Shown piece by piece: positions 49,372 to 57,677 of a stretch of DNA of 64,000 nucleotides. The DNA is from Arthrobacter oryzae (lineage in GTDB: Bacteria; Actinomycetota; Actinomycetes; Actinomycetales; Micrococcaceae). Position numbers and translations under genes: made by a program. The stretch is taken from positions 372,001 through 436,000 of the forward strand of contig NZ_CP132204.1 of assembly GCF_030718995.1 (NCBI RefSeq), written 5' to 3'. Below the pieces are notes generated by a model. The model did not search any database. It had not been told where the DNA came from and saw only the letters and a program-made list of their open reading frames with translations. How positions within the stretch are numbered: the first letter of the stretch is position 1; the number at the start of each line of letters is the position of its first letter.

Positions 49372-50394
49372 CTGGCCTCGAAGAGCGATGCGAAAACCGA
49401 TGCGAAGATCGACGTCAACAACGACTCGGCGAACGATTCGCTTATCGCGGACCAGACAGACCATCCCGGGGAGCCGATCGCCGTTACCGCGGCAGGCGCC
49501 CTGCCTTGGCGCGCCAGCAAGGACAAGCTCGAAGTCCTGCTGATCCACCGCCCCAGGTACGATGACTGGTCCTGGCCCAAGGGAAAGATCGATCCCGGGG
49601 AGACCATACCGGAGTGCGCCGTCCGTGAGATCGAAGAGGAAATCGGGCTCACGGCCACGCTGGGCATTCCCCTTCCGCCCATCCACTACCACGTGTCCGC
49701 AGGCTTGAAGGTGGTCCACTACTGGGCCGTGGGTGTGAACGGCGCCGTCCTGCGTCCGGACGGCAAGGAAGTGGACAGCGTGATGTGGTGTTCACCGGAA
49801 AAGGCCGCCGCCCTGCTGAGCAATCCCGGTGACATTGCTCCGCTTGAGCACCTCGTGGCGGCCCACGCGCGCAAGGAACTGGATACCTGGCCGCTGTTGG
49901 TGGTCCGGCACGCAAAAGCTAAGCCCCGCTCGTCCTGGACCAAGGCCGAAGGGGACCGTCCCCTCGCGGCCACCGGGCAGCGGCAGGCGCAGGCCGTCCG
50001 CAGGCTGCTCCACGTGTGGAAACCGCTCCGCGTGCACTCGAGTCCGTGGCAACGCTGCGTGGCCACCATTGCCCCTTACGCCAAGTCTGCGGACGCCAAG
50101 GTGAAACTTCATGATGCCCTGACGGAGCACCGCCATGCACGGAGCCCGAAGAAGACCGCCGCCGTCGTGGAGTCACTCTTCGACAAACAGCGTGCCATTG
50201 CCCTGTGCACGCACCGTCCCGCGTTGCCCACAGTGATCAAGCAGCTCGGTGAGCACATGAACGGCCGGCTGCGCGCCCTCCTGCCGTCAGCCGACCCCTA
50301 CCTTGCCCCGGGGGAAGTCATCGTGTGCCACGTGGCCCGCGGCAGCAACCACAAGATTGTGGCCGTGGAACAGTTCAGGCCCTTCGACGACTAA
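49372..50394 (+). CDS. MutT1-like Nudix hydrolase fused to histidine phosphatase (CTG start)
   Basis: From CTG 49372 the product is 340 aa: an acidic tail-like N-terminus (about 1-35), a Nudix domain with box GKIDPGE...REIEEEIG (residues 71-93), and a C-terminal histidine-phosphatase domain with RHAKA (H180). This layout matches mycobacterial MutT1, which degrades 8-oxo-GTP/dGTP or diadenosine polyphosphates. Strikingly, no ATG, GTG or TTG lies in frame between the stop codon at 49357-49359 and GTG 49690, which is inside the Nudix domain. CTG, four bases after the ppk stop with AAGGCGG upstream, is the likely coupled start. A start at the internal GTG would destroy the domain. Confidence 0.82.
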   Translation: MASKSDAKTDAKIDVNNDSANDSLIADQTDHPGEPIAVTAAGALPWRASKDKLEVLLIHRPRYDDWSWPKGKIDPGETIPECAVREIEEEIGLTATLGIPLPPIHYHVSAGLKVVHYWAVGVNGAVLRPDGKEVDSVMWCSPEKAAALLSNPGDIAPLEHLVAAHARKELDTWPLLVVRHAKAKPRSSWTKAEGDRPLAATGQRQAQAVRRLLHVWKPLRVHSSPWQRCVATIAPYAKSADAKVKLHDALTEHRHARSPKKTAAVVESLFDKQRAIALCTHRPALPTVIKQLGEHMNGRLRALLPSADPYLAPGEVIVCHVARGSNHKIVAVEQFRPFDD

Positions 50395-50432
50395 GGGTTG
50401 CACCCGGTTGACCCGGCCTTGCGACCGCCGGC

Positions 50433-50478
50433 TTGACGGCCGTTTTTTTGTATCAAATACTTAGTACATTGATGCAAA
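50433..50478 (+). promoter_or_regulatory. Promoter with overlapping operator for the membrane protein-GntR operon
   Basis: A promoter TTGACG-N17-AATACT (50433-50438 and 50456-50461) is overlapped by a 32-bp near-palindrome: arms TTTGTATCAA (50447-50456) and TTGATGCAAA (50469-50478), one mismatch, 12-bp centre ATACTTAGTACA. The YtrA-type GntR encoded two genes on is the obvious ligand, giving autorepression. The T7 run at 50443-50449 after a weak GCCG/CGGC stem may also end the Nudix transcript. Confidence 0.65.
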
Positions 50479-50490
50479 TCTGGGGGGATT

Positions 50491-52146
50491 ATGCCGGTCC
50501 AATTCGAACTGCCGCCGATGCTGCTGCTGGGACCGCTGGTCGCCGCCGTCGTTCTTTACATCATCCTCAGGTGGGTGGTGTGGGAGCCCCGGATGGGCGC
50601 CTCACCTGAATCGGTTTCCCAGCACGCGCTCTGGGTGGGGGTCATCGGCTGGATGGCCAGTTCGCTGCAGGGTGCCATGAACATCGGCATCATTCCGGCG
50701 GGCCGGGCTGCCAGCCCCGCCATAGGTCCCTTGCTGGTCACTCCGGACACCATCATCCCGGTACTGGCCTGGCCCGTCCTCGGAACTCTCGGGGTGCACG
50801 CAATAGGCCAGCTCAGCTATCCGAGGCCCAAGCGGCTCCGCCGGAAGGCAAGCCTCCATGTCCGGAAAATCCGCGATTTCCTTCCGCGTCCGCTGGCCTG
50901 GACAACGCTGGGCATCTTCACGGGCGCAGGCGCATTCATCGCGTGGACCGCCACTCTCCCGGCGTACCGGGCGATGCCCTACGGGACCGAGCTGGAGGAT
51001 CCCCAGGGCTTCCGCACGGTAGGAGGAGACGGCCGCATCCCGGGTATCGAACTGGCCGCCTGGCTGGGAACTGCACTTGTTGTCCTGGCTGCGGGGACGT
51101 GGCTGGTGCTGCTGCTGGCCACCCGCCGCCGGCAGCTCGAGCAGCTAACGGACCACGACAACGCGCTCCTGCGGACCATCGCCATGAACCGGCTCCTGCG
51201 GACCGTTGCCACGGTGGCGTCCGGCCTTGCCGTCATCGCCGGAAACTATGTGGCGCGGCCGGACCCGGCCGCGGGCAGTACGTCATGGACGAACTTCGCG
51301 GGCTTTGCCGGCATGGCCGTACTGCTGGCCATGCTGATCTGGGCGCCGCCGAAACTGACGGAAACTGAAGCGGCCGCTGCGGCCCTGCGGAAGGCCAAGC
51401 CCGGACATTTCGGCGCCGTCGGCCACCCGGCAGGCAAGCTGGTGGTGTCGATCGGTGCAGCCGCGGGCGTTGCTGCCGCATTGCCTGTGCTCGCGGGAGT
51501 GTTCCTGGTCCCGGCCATCGTCGCTGCCGGACCGCCCGGTCCCGCGGTCTTCGTGGCAGCAGTGGCCGGGCCGGTGCTCCTGGTCCTTGCAGGCGGTGAG
51601 CTGCTGCTTGGGCGCAATTACGGAAGCCCCTCTGAACCACGCACCTGGCCGCGGCAGCCGGTGGGTCCGGCGCTGCTCACCACGCTCATCCTCGCCTTGC
51701 TCACGTTCGTGGCATCCCTCGTGGTCGCGTCGGCCGGGAACTCCCTCCTCGGCAGGGACACCGGCTGGACCGCGCCGGCACTATTCGGCCTGGCGGGCGT
51801 GGTCCTCGCGGTGCCGGCCTTCCTCGCGACGCGCCTGCGGCACGGCATCCCGGACGCTCCCGCCGGCCTGGACGCCGCTCTGCGCGCCATCACCGTCTAC
51901 AGGATTGTCCGGACGTTGTCGGCCATGTTCATGGCACAGGCAGCCATGTCACTGCTGGTGAACAGCCATGCGTGGGCGGCCGTCTTCGGGGTTCCGTTCA
52001 TGCCGTCCGTTCCGTGGTTTCCCGCGACGCTCGCCGGCACCGTCCTGGCCTTCGCGGCGATCGCCACAGCCCTGGTGCCGGTCCGCGCCCTTGCCGGGTC
52101 CGGTTACCGTCCGGTTCCGCCCGCCCGCAAGGACCGGGTCACATGA
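50491..52146 (+). CDS. Polytopic membrane protein in a GntR operon (551 aa)
   Basis: About eleven to thirteen membrane helices are seen, starting LLLGPLVAAVVLYIILRWVVW. It contains a helical charged loop with PRPKRLRRKASLHVRKIRDFL near residue 115. No ABC, MFS or enzymatic motif is visible. Membrane proteins paired with YtrA-type GntR regulators often serve in antimicrobial or cell-wall stress, but here there is no ABC ATPase. The ATG is preceded by GGGGGG. The stop overlaps the GntR start (ATGA). The family is unknown. Confidence 0.8.
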   Translation: MPVQFELPPMLLLGPLVAAVVLYIILRWVVWEPRMGASPESVSQHALWVGVIGWMASSLQGAMNIGIIPAGRAASPAIGPLLVTPDTIIPVLAWPVLGTLGVHAIGQLSYPRPKRLRRKASLHVRKIRDFLPRPLAWTTLGIFTGAGAFIAWTATLPAYRAMPYGTELEDPQGFRTVGGDGRIPGIELAAWLGTALVVLAAGTWLVLLLATRRRQLEQLTDHDNALLRTIAMNRLLRTVATVASGLAVIAGNYVARPDPAAGSTSWTNFAGFAGMAVLLAMLIWAPPKLTETEAAAAALRKAKPGHFGAVGHPAGKLVVSIGAAAGVAAALPVLAGVFLVPAIVAAGPPGPAVFVAAVAGPVLLVLAGGELLLGRNYGSPSEPRTWPRQPVGPALLTTLILALLTFVASLVVASAGNSLLGRDTGWTAPALFGLAGVVLAVPAFLATRLRHGIPDAPAGLDAALRAITVYRIVRTLSAMFMAQAAMSLLVNSHAWAAVFGVPFMPSVPWFPATLAGTVLAFAAIATALVPVRALAGSGYRPVPPARKDRVT

Positions 52147-52541
52147 GCACCGGCATCGCTGTGGACCTGCGTTCGGCAGTGCCGCCCTACGAGCAGATCC
52201 GCCTGCAGATCACGTCACTGATCGCCATGGGGTCCCTCGCTCCCGGCACCCGTTTGCCCACCGTCCGCAGCCTGGCGGCGGACCTCGGCATCGCGGCGGG
52301 AACTGTGGCGCGGGCCTACAAGGAACTCGAGCAGGCCGGCCTGATCGAAACGCGGCGGCGGAACGGCACTATCGTCCTGAAGATGCCCGACGACGGCCTC
52401 CCGCGCGGCGGTGCCGTCACTGCGGACATCATCGCCGCCGTCGACCGTTACATCGCGGAAGGCCGCAGAGCAGGCCTGGATGACGGCACGCTCCAAGGTA
52501 TTCTGCGTGTGCGACTCGGCCTCAGTAGACTGGGACAGTGA
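52143..52541 (+). CDS. GntR-family regulator, YtrA subfamily
   Basis: A 132-aa regulator with the winged helix [55 protein letters not shown] and a short helical C-terminus, the size typical of YtrA-type GntR. ATG 52143 overlaps the preceding stop by 4 nt. Its own stop overlaps the thyA GTG, so it is translated within a four-gene coupled run. It probably binds the palindrome upstream of the operon. Its position at the head of thyA-folA raises the question whether it also affects them. Confidence 0.92.
   Translation: MSTGIAVDLRSAVPPYEQIRLQITSLIAMGSLAPGTRLPTVRSLAADLGIAAGTVARAYKELEQAGLIETRRRNGTIVLKMPDDGLPRGGAVTADIIAAVDRYIAEGRRAGLDDGTLQGILRVRLGLSRLGQ
52526..52531 (+). promoter_or_regulatory. Internal leaderless promoter candidate for thyA
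   Basis: TAGACT, inside the last codons of GntR, ends six bases before the thyA GTG, which fits a leaderless transcript. No strong -35 is present. If real, thyA-folA can be expressed independently of the upstream operon. Confidence 0.5.
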
Positions 52542-53341
52542 GCATTCCAACGCCCTATGAAGACCTCCTGCGTGACGTCCTTGCCAACGGCACGCACAAA
52601 TCTGACCGAACCGGCACGGGCACCCTGAGCGTGTTCGGACGGCAGATGCGCTTTGACCTCAGCCAAAGCTTTCCGCTGATCACCACCAAGCGGGTCCATT
52701 TCAAGTCCGTGGCCGTTGAACTGCTGTGGTTCCTGCGCGGCGAGACGAACGTGAAGTGGATGCAGGACCAGGGCGTCACCATCTGGAACGAATGGGCCGA
52801 TGCCGACGGCGAACTCGGCCCCGTCTACGGTGTCCAGTGGCGCAGCTGGCCGACGCCCGACGGCGGCCACATCGACCAGATTGCCGAGCTGGTGCAGAAC
52901 CTCAAGTCCAACCCGGACTCGCGCCGGCACATCGTCTCCGCCTGGAACGTTGCCGAGCTGCAGGACATGGCCCTGCCGCCGTGCCACGCGTTCTTCCAGT
53001 TCTACGTTGCGGACGGCAAGCTGTCCTGCCAGCTGTACCAGCGCTCGGCCGACACCTTCCTGGGCGTCCCGTTCAACATCGCCTCCTACGCGCTGCTGAC
53101 CTGCATGCTGGCCCAGCAGGTGGGGCTGGAGCCTGGTGAGTTCGTCTGGACCGGCGGCGACGTGCACATCTACGACAACCACATGGACCAGGTGCTCAAG
53201 CAGCTCAAGCGCGAGCCGTACGCGTATCCGCAGCTGAAAATCCTCCGCAAGCCGGACTCCATTTTTGACTACACGCTGGACGACTTCGAAGTGGTCGGCT
53301 ACCAGCACCACCCTACGATTAAGGCGCCGATCGCAGTATGA
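52538..53341 (+). CDS. thyA: Thymidylate synthase
   Basis: ThyA (267 aa) methylates dUMP with methylene-tetrahydrofolate. The catalytic cysteine is C149 in [10 protein letters not shown]; the arginine/phosphate motif [19 protein letters not shown] and [15 protein letters not shown] [14 protein letters not shown] are intact. Start GTG overlaps the GntR stop. folA follows with a 4-nt overlap, so dihydrofolate made by ThyA is recycled by the next gene product. No thyX is seen in this window. Identity is certain. Confidence 0.97.
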   Translation: MSIPTPYEDLLRDVLANGTHKSDRTGTGTLSVFGRQMRFDLSQSFPLITTKRVHFKSVAVELLWFLRGETNVKWMQDQGVTIWNEWADADGELGPVYGVQWRSWPTPDGGHIDQIAELVQNLKSNPDSRRHIVSAWNVAELQDMALPPCHAFFQFYVADGKLSCQLYQRSADTFLGVPFNIASYALLTCMLAQQVGLEPGEFVWTGGDVHIYDNHMDQVLKQLKREPYAYPQLKILRKPDSIFDYTLDDFEVVGYQHHPTIKAPIAV

Positions 53342-53922
53342 GCACCGACAACGCCATGGATCCCCTGGCCTTCACTGAAAAAATCGCGGACGGCACTACC
53401 GGGGTGGGGCTCGTCTGGGCCCAGACCACCGCCGGTGTGATCGGCAAGGACGGCGATATGCCGTGGCACCTGCCCGAGGACATGAAGCACTTCACCCGGC
53501 TCACCACGGGGCACCCGGTGATCATGGGCCGCAAGACCTGGCTCTCGTTCCCGGACAAATATCGTCCGCTGCCGGGGCGCACCAACATTGTGGTGACGCG
53601 GCAGGAAGGCTGGGGTGAGACGGCAGAGGCCGAAGGCGCCCTCGCGGTGAAGTCGCTGGACGACGCGCTCCTGGAATCCCAGTTCGCGGAGGGCCACGAA
53701 ACGGTGTGGGTGCTGGGCGGCGGGGAAGTCTTTGCCCAGACCCTGGACATCGCCGATGTTGCGGTAGTCACCTTCATCGATTCCGAGACCGACGGCGACA
53801 CCTACGCGCCCGAGCTCGGTTACGAATGGAAGCTGGCCGCCAGCGAGCCGGCAACGGGCTGGCTGACGTCCGCCACCGGTACGCGGTACCGGTTCACCAT
53901 GTGGCGCCGGACGGAGGCCTAG
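53338..53922 (+). CDS. folA: Dihydrofolate reductase
   Basis: DHFR (194 aa, about 30 longer than the E. coli enzyme because of an N-terminal extension of roughly 20 residues before [31 protein letters not shown]). The W-H-L-P-E-D active-site segment with catalytic acidic residue and GRKTWLSFP cofactor motif are intact. It reduces dihydrofolate to tetrahydrofolate, partner of ThyA, with a 4-nt overlap. It is a trimethoprim target; no marker of resistance can be judged by eye. A small membrane-protein gene follows by 4 bp. Confidence 0.95.
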   Translation: MSTDNAMDPLAFTEKIADGTTGVGLVWAQTTAGVIGKDGDMPWHLPEDMKHFTRLTTGHPVIMGRKTWLSFPDKYRPLPGRTNIVVTRQEGWGETAEAEGALAVKSLDDALLESQFAEGHETVWVLGGGEVFAQTLDIADVAVVTFIDSETDGDTYAPELGYEWKLAASEPATGWLTSATGTRYRFTMWRRTEA

Positions 53923-53926
53923 GACC

Positions 53927-54145
53927 ATGCTGAAGAAACCCGAAACCCTCTTTGTCCTCGGCTACATGCTGCTGCCGCTGCTGGCCCTCCTCTCAGCCAT
54001 CGTGGGGCTGACCATGATCCTCGGCGGCAACAAAATCGCCGGCGCCATCGTGCTGGTGGTGGTCACGCAGGCGTTCGCGTTCGGCGCCTTCTATGCGCTG
54101 CGCCTCCGCAAGGCGGCGGTTCTCGAACAGCACGACGCCGAGTAG
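53927..54145 (+). CDS. Small two-TM membrane protein (72 aa)
   Basis: Two hydrophobic helices (TLFVLGYMLLPLLALLSAIVGL and AGAIVLVVVTQAFAFGAFYAL) with a charged tail. Start ATG is 4 bp after folA, so it is likely read with thyA-folA. Family not recognised. A pair of overlapping hairpins follows and may end the transcript. Confidence 0.85.
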   Translation: MLKKPETLFVLGYMLLPLLALLSAIVGLTMILGGNKIAGAIVLVVVTQAFAFGAFYALRLRKAAVLEQHDAE

Positions 54146-54171
54146 CAGCTCAGGCGGCACGCGCGGCCTCT

Positions 54172-54213
54172 GCGATGGGGAGGCCAGCCCATCGCGGGCT
54201 TGGCGCCCCGCGA
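54172..54213. repeat. Two overlapping hairpins after the thyA-folA operon
   Basis: GCGATGGG/CCCATCGC (54172-54179 and 54188-54195) and TCGCGGG/CCCGCGA (54192-54198 and 54207-54213) share bases 54192-54195, so only one can form. No T run follows. They may terminate the operon or regulate read-through to the next gene. Confidence 0.55.
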
Positions 54214-54278
54214 CTACTGTTGGGCGGGCAGCATGACGAAGCCTGCTGCTTGAACACTTAACGGGGGGACTAACCGTG

Positions 54279-54689
54279 ATGTTTGACCGTGATCGCGAGC
54301 GGCGCAACGACGCAGTATATGCCGAGCATAAGGAAGCCCTGGCCCGCGGCGAGAAGCGCGTGCTCCGCAGGACCGACACCGGCGAACTGCACAGCTATCC
54401 CGGAGATGAAATCGGCTTCTCGCCCGGCCGCGGCCAGGCCCAGGTCCGGACATGGTGGGGCATGGGAATTGTGTCTGCCTTCTTGGGACTCGTCTTCCTC
54501 GGCTCTTCAGCATTGCTTCTTGCCTCGTTTGGGCAGCGTGGAGGTCCCGAGTGGGGTGCATTGTTCCCTATCGTGCTGGGCGGTTTCGGCGCCTGGTACA
54601 CCTTTGGAATGGCCCGGGACGAATACCGGGCCGCCAAAGTACGGAGGCAACGCGGATCACCCACGCCGAGCGGTGGGCAGGTTTCCTAG
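54279..54689 (+). CDS. Membrane protein of unknown function (136 aa)
   Basis: A charged N-terminal 60 residues (MFDRDRERRNDAVYAEHKEALARGEKR...) is followed by two membrane helices (about 66-87 and 96-113) and a basic tail. GGGGGGA lies nine bases before ATG 54279; a GTG three bases earlier is also possible. The charged N-terminus with conserved-looking ELHSYPGDEIGFSPGRG suggests a cytoplasmic part. No family is recognised. It lies between the folate operon and asd, alone. Confidence 0.75.
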   Translation: MFDRDRERRNDAVYAEHKEALARGEKRVLRRTDTGELHSYPGDEIGFSPGRGQAQVRTWWGMGIVSAFLGLVFLGSSALLLASFGQRGGPEWGALFPIVLGGFGAWYTFGMARDEYRAAKVRRQRGSPTPSGGQVS

Positions 54690-54750
54690 CCCGCACGCAC
54701 CGTGACGTAACCGACTGCGCCGTGCCGGTTCCGAAGTCTAAACTGGTCGA

Positions 54751-55893
54751 ATGACTACAGCAGCTACCCCCTCCGTCGGCCTGGTCGGATGGCGCGGCAT
54801 GGTCGGCTCCGTCCTGATGCAGCGCATGCAGGATGAAGGCGACTTCGCCAACATCAACCCGGTGTTCTTCTCCACCTCCAACGCCGGAGGTGCCGCCCCG
54901 ACCCTCGCTGGTTCCGCCGCAGGCGCGGCCGGCAAGCTCGAGGACGCGTTCGACGTCGATACGCTGGCGAAGCTGCCGATTATCGTCACCGCCCAGGGCG
55001 GCGACTACACCAAGCAGGTCCACGGCGAGCTGCGCAGCCGCGGCTGGGACGGCCTCTGGATCGACGCCGCCTCCACCCTGCGCATGAACGACGACTCGAT
55101 CATCGTGCTGGACCCCATCAACCGCGACGTCATCGACAAGGGCCTGGCCAACGGCACCAAGGACTTCATCGGCGGCAACTGCACCGTGTCCTGCATGCTG
55201 ATGGGCCTTGGCGGCCTGTTCAAGAACGGCCTGGTCGAGTGGGGCACCTCCATGACCTACCAGGCTGCCTCCGGCGGCGGCGCCCGCCACATGCGCGAAC
55301 TGCTCAGCCAGTTCGGCACGCTCAACGCCGAGGTCAGCTCGGAACTGGACGACCCGGCGTCGGCCATCCTGGAAATCGACCGCAAGGTCCTGGCGCACCA
55401 GCGCACCGACATCGACGCGACCCAGTTCGGCGTCCCGCTGGCCGGCTCGCTGATCCCCTGGATTGACGCGGACCTCGGCAACGGCCAGTCCAAGGAAGAG
55501 TGGAAGGCGGGCGTCGAGACCAACAAGATCCTCGGCACCGCCAGCGAGAATCACATCATGATGGACGGGCTGTGCATCCGGATCGGCGCCATGCGTTCGC
55601 ACTCCCAGGCCCTCACCCTCAAGCTCCGCGAAGACCTTTCCGTGGCCGAGATCGAGAAGCTGCTCGCCGAGGACAACGAGTGGGCCAAGGTCATTCCGAA
55701 CACCAAGGAAGACTCCATGGCAGGCCTCACGCCGGTGGCCGCCTCCGGTACCCTGGACATCCCCGTGGGCCGTATCCGCAAGATGGAGATGGGCCCGGAA
55801 TACATCAGCGCCTTCACAGTGGGCGACCAGCTCCTGTGGGGCGCTGCCGAGCCGCTGCGCCGCATGCTCAACATCGCCACCGGCACGCTCTAG
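54751..55893 (+). CDS. asd: Aspartate-semialdehyde dehydrogenase
   Basis: Asd (380 aa) reduces aspartyl phosphate to the semialdehyde at the branch to lysine, methionine, threonine and diaminopimelate. It is of the E. coli-like long type: [21 protein letters not shown] loop, catalytic C144 in GGNCTVSC, and the conserved [15 protein letters not shown] segment. TAAACT ends six bases before the ATG and no Shine-Dalgarno sequence is visible, so the mRNA is probably leaderless. The stop codon is shared as a palindromic CTAG with the convergent gene, and a terminator-like hairpin lies 22 nt on. Confidence 0.95.
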   Translation: MTTAATPSVGLVGWRGMVGSVLMQRMQDEGDFANINPVFFSTSNAGGAAPTLAGSAAGAAGKLEDAFDVDTLAKLPIIVTAQGGDYTKQVHGELRSRGWDGLWIDAASTLRMNDDSIIVLDPINRDVIDKGLANGTKDFIGGNCTVSCMLMGLGGLFKNGLVEWGTSMTYQAASGGGARHMRELLSQFGTLNAEVSSELDDPASAILEIDRKVLAHQRTDIDATQFGVPLAGSLIPWIDADLGNGQSKEEWKAGVETNKILGTASENHIMMDGLCIRIGAMRSHSQALTLKLREDLSVAEIEKLLAEDNEWAKVIPNTKEDSMAGLTPVAASGTLDIPVGRIRKMEMGPEYISAFTVGDQLLWGAAEPLRRMLNIATGTL

Positions 55894-56984
55894 CCGAGGA
55901 ACGCCACGTACCTCGCGGCCTGCAGCTCAAAGGATTTTTGGGCTGCAGGCCGCAGTCCGTTAACGGTGTCGAACGGTTCAGGCACGACGGCGGCCGCCCG
56001 GCCGGTGCCTTTCCGCGCCCAGGTGCCGATTACCTCTCCCCCGGCAACGATGGTCTTCTTGAACATCCCGTTGCCGCCCGGGACCACTTTTTGGGCGTGC
56101 TCGGGCGGAAGCACCAGTGACCGGTCCGTGTATCCCAGCAGGAACTCATCGAACCCCGGCAGGATCAGCAGGGAGCGCTGGCCGGGGACGCCGTCGTCGA
56201 GCAGCGCCGCGGTGGCCGGCGCCATCCAGTAGCTGGTTCCTTCGAACTCCAGCTCGACGAGCTGGTCCTTCACCGTGGCCAGCGCACTGCGGACTTCCGT
56301 CACCGGGGTATTGGACCACCAGGCGAAGTCACGTTCCGTGGCCGGGCCGTGGCTGAGCATGTACCGCAGCACCAGCTCGGCGATGCCCTCGGCGCGGTCC
56401 AGTTCCCGGGACTTGGGGATCCACTCGTCGAAGGCCTTGAGGAGCTGCTGGTTTCCCGTGAGCGGTCCCTGCACGAGCCAGGCCCGCTGGCACAGGACCC
56501 CCAGCAGGTGGATGCCGCGCTGGCCCGCTGTGGACTGCCCCGCGGCTTGGAAGGCCTCGAAGAGCTGTTGGCGGGAGGCTGCTCCGCCGCCGGATACGAG
56601 TTCCAAAGCCGTATCGCGGGCAACGTCCACGTCGCGGGCATCGATCCCCAGCTCCCGGTGCCGGCCGCCCATTCCCCGGATCAGGCGGTCCGCCGTGATG
56701 GCCAGGATCCAGCGCAGGTCCTCCGGAGCGAGCAGGTGCAGCGTTCCGCGCATTGGCCAGGACCGGACCACGAGCCCTTCATCCAGCGCGGACCGGACGC
56801 TGTCCACGCCCGCACCGCGGACCCTGAGTCCGACAGCCCAGAGCGCGGCCTGCAGGTCCTGGGCCTGCATGGCCGTCATCCAGCGCACGGCGTCCGGCAC
56901 GGAGTCGAAGTCCGGTGCCAACAGCCCCTGCGCGGCGAGCCGCAACCGTCCGATGACATGCCGGGTGACCCTTGTCCTGGCCAT
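55890..56984 (-). CDS. HTH_42 winged-helix protein, AlkZ/YcaQ-like DNA glycosylase candidate
   Basis: A 364-aa protein of the HTH_42 superfamily, which includes the AlkZ, AlkX and YcaQ DNA glycosylases. The family's Q-x-Q catalytic motif is seen as QAQ at residues 40-42 ([13 protein letters not shown]), and the [16 protein letters not shown] segment (H near 85) matches the conserved histidine region. The winged-helix domains and C-terminal [12 protein letters not shown] fit too. ATG 56984 has GAAGGG nine bases upstream; reading further upstream lacks support. It could unhook bulky N-alkyl or crosslink adducts. Convergent with asd, overlapping by 4 bp. Confidence 0.78.
   Translation of the reverse strand: MARTRVTRHVIGRLRLAAQGLLAPDFDSVPDAVRWMTAMQAQDLQAALWAVGLRVRGAGVDSVRSALDEGLVVRSWPMRGTLHLLAPEDLRWILAITADRLIRGMGGRHRELGIDARDVDVARDTALELVSGGGAASRQQLFEAFQAAGQSTAGQRGIHLLGVLCQRAWLVQGPLTGNQQLLKAFDEWIPKSRELDRAEGIAELVLRYMLSHGPATERDFAWWSNTPVTEVRSALATVKDQLVELEFEGTSYWMAPATAALLDDGVPGQRSLLILPGFDEFLLGYTDRSLVLPPEHAQKVVPGGNGMFKKTIVAGGEVIGTWARKGTGRAAAVVPEPFDTVNGLRPAAQKSFELQAARYVAFLG
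55915..55953 (+). terminator. Candidate asd terminator inside the neighbouring coding sequence
   Basis: Arms GCGGCCTGCAGC (55915-55926) and GCTGCAGGCCGC (55942-55953) are perfect; inner bases CAAA/TTTG and a G-U pair extend the stem to about 17 bp with a 5-nt loop. It lies 22 nt after the asd stop and within the last codons of the HTH_42 gene. No U-tract follows. The coding sequence seems to double as a hairpin. Confidence 0.6.
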
Positions 56985-57143
56985 GGTTCCGGCCCTTCTC
57001 CTGACTGTGGTTCCTGCGTTGGTTCCGGCGCCTGATCCCATACGCCTATCGTAGGTCCGCCTCCGACAATCCGGCTCCGCGGTCCCGGCAAGTACACCGC
57101 AGTCTCCCAGCCCGTTTCCAGCCGGGGTCCCTAGTCTGGATGG

Positions 57144-57635
57144 ATGACCATCGGAGAGCTCTGGCCGCAGCTGCGGCCCCTGTGCCGGGCCCTTGCCCTG
57201 CTGGGATGGGCGTCCAGTGCGGCCGGAATGGCTGCGGGCCTCTCCATCGCGATTGCGGGCGGGACAAGCCTCTCGCCCACCGTGCAGGCCCTGCAGCTGG
57301 TTTCGGCGGGCAGCATGGCGGTGGCGGTCATTAGTTTCCTCGCCGCTTCCCTGCTGCAGCCCCAACACCGCGGCTGGCGGTCGGCCGAACAAGAGCGGCG
57401 CGACGAAACCCACGAACCCGGCAGTGAGCTGCCCCCCACCATCAGGAGCTTCCTGCTGGCTGCCTTCGCCTTGCTGGCCGGCGCCGTGGTGTTCGCCTGT
57501 GCGGGGCTGGTCCTCCGCAACGGCCCCAGCGCGCAGTCGGTGGCTTTCTGCCAGGTCTTCCTGCTGGGCGCCGCAGCGTCCGGGTTCACGTTCATGCTGT
57601 TCAGCAAGGTGGCCCCGCGTCAGCGCCGGAGCTGA
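57144..57635 (+). CDS. Four-TM membrane protein of unknown function (163 aa)
   Basis: Four hydrophobic segments (about 15-38, 45-66, 96-120 and 133-154) separated by a charged loop with AEQERRDETHEPGS. TAGTCT ends six bases before the ATG, suggesting a leaderless transcript. No family motif is evident. It stands alone between HTH_42 and murB. Confidence 0.75.
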   Translation: MTIGELWPQLRPLCRALALLGWASSAAGMAAGLSIAIAGGTSLSPTVQALQLVSAGSMAVAVISFLAASLLQPQHRGWRSAEQERRDETHEPGSELPPTIRSFLLAAFALLAGAVVFACAGLVLRNGPSAQSVAFCQVFLLGAAASGFTFMLFSKVAPRQRRS

Positions 57636-57677
57636 GCAGCAGGAACTAACTGTCCTGGAGCTGGGCGCCGAAGGTTC

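Noticed and set aside
49693..50394. Nudix gene start at internal GTG
   Set aside because: It would remove the Nudix box; the sequence upstream continues the domain in frame.
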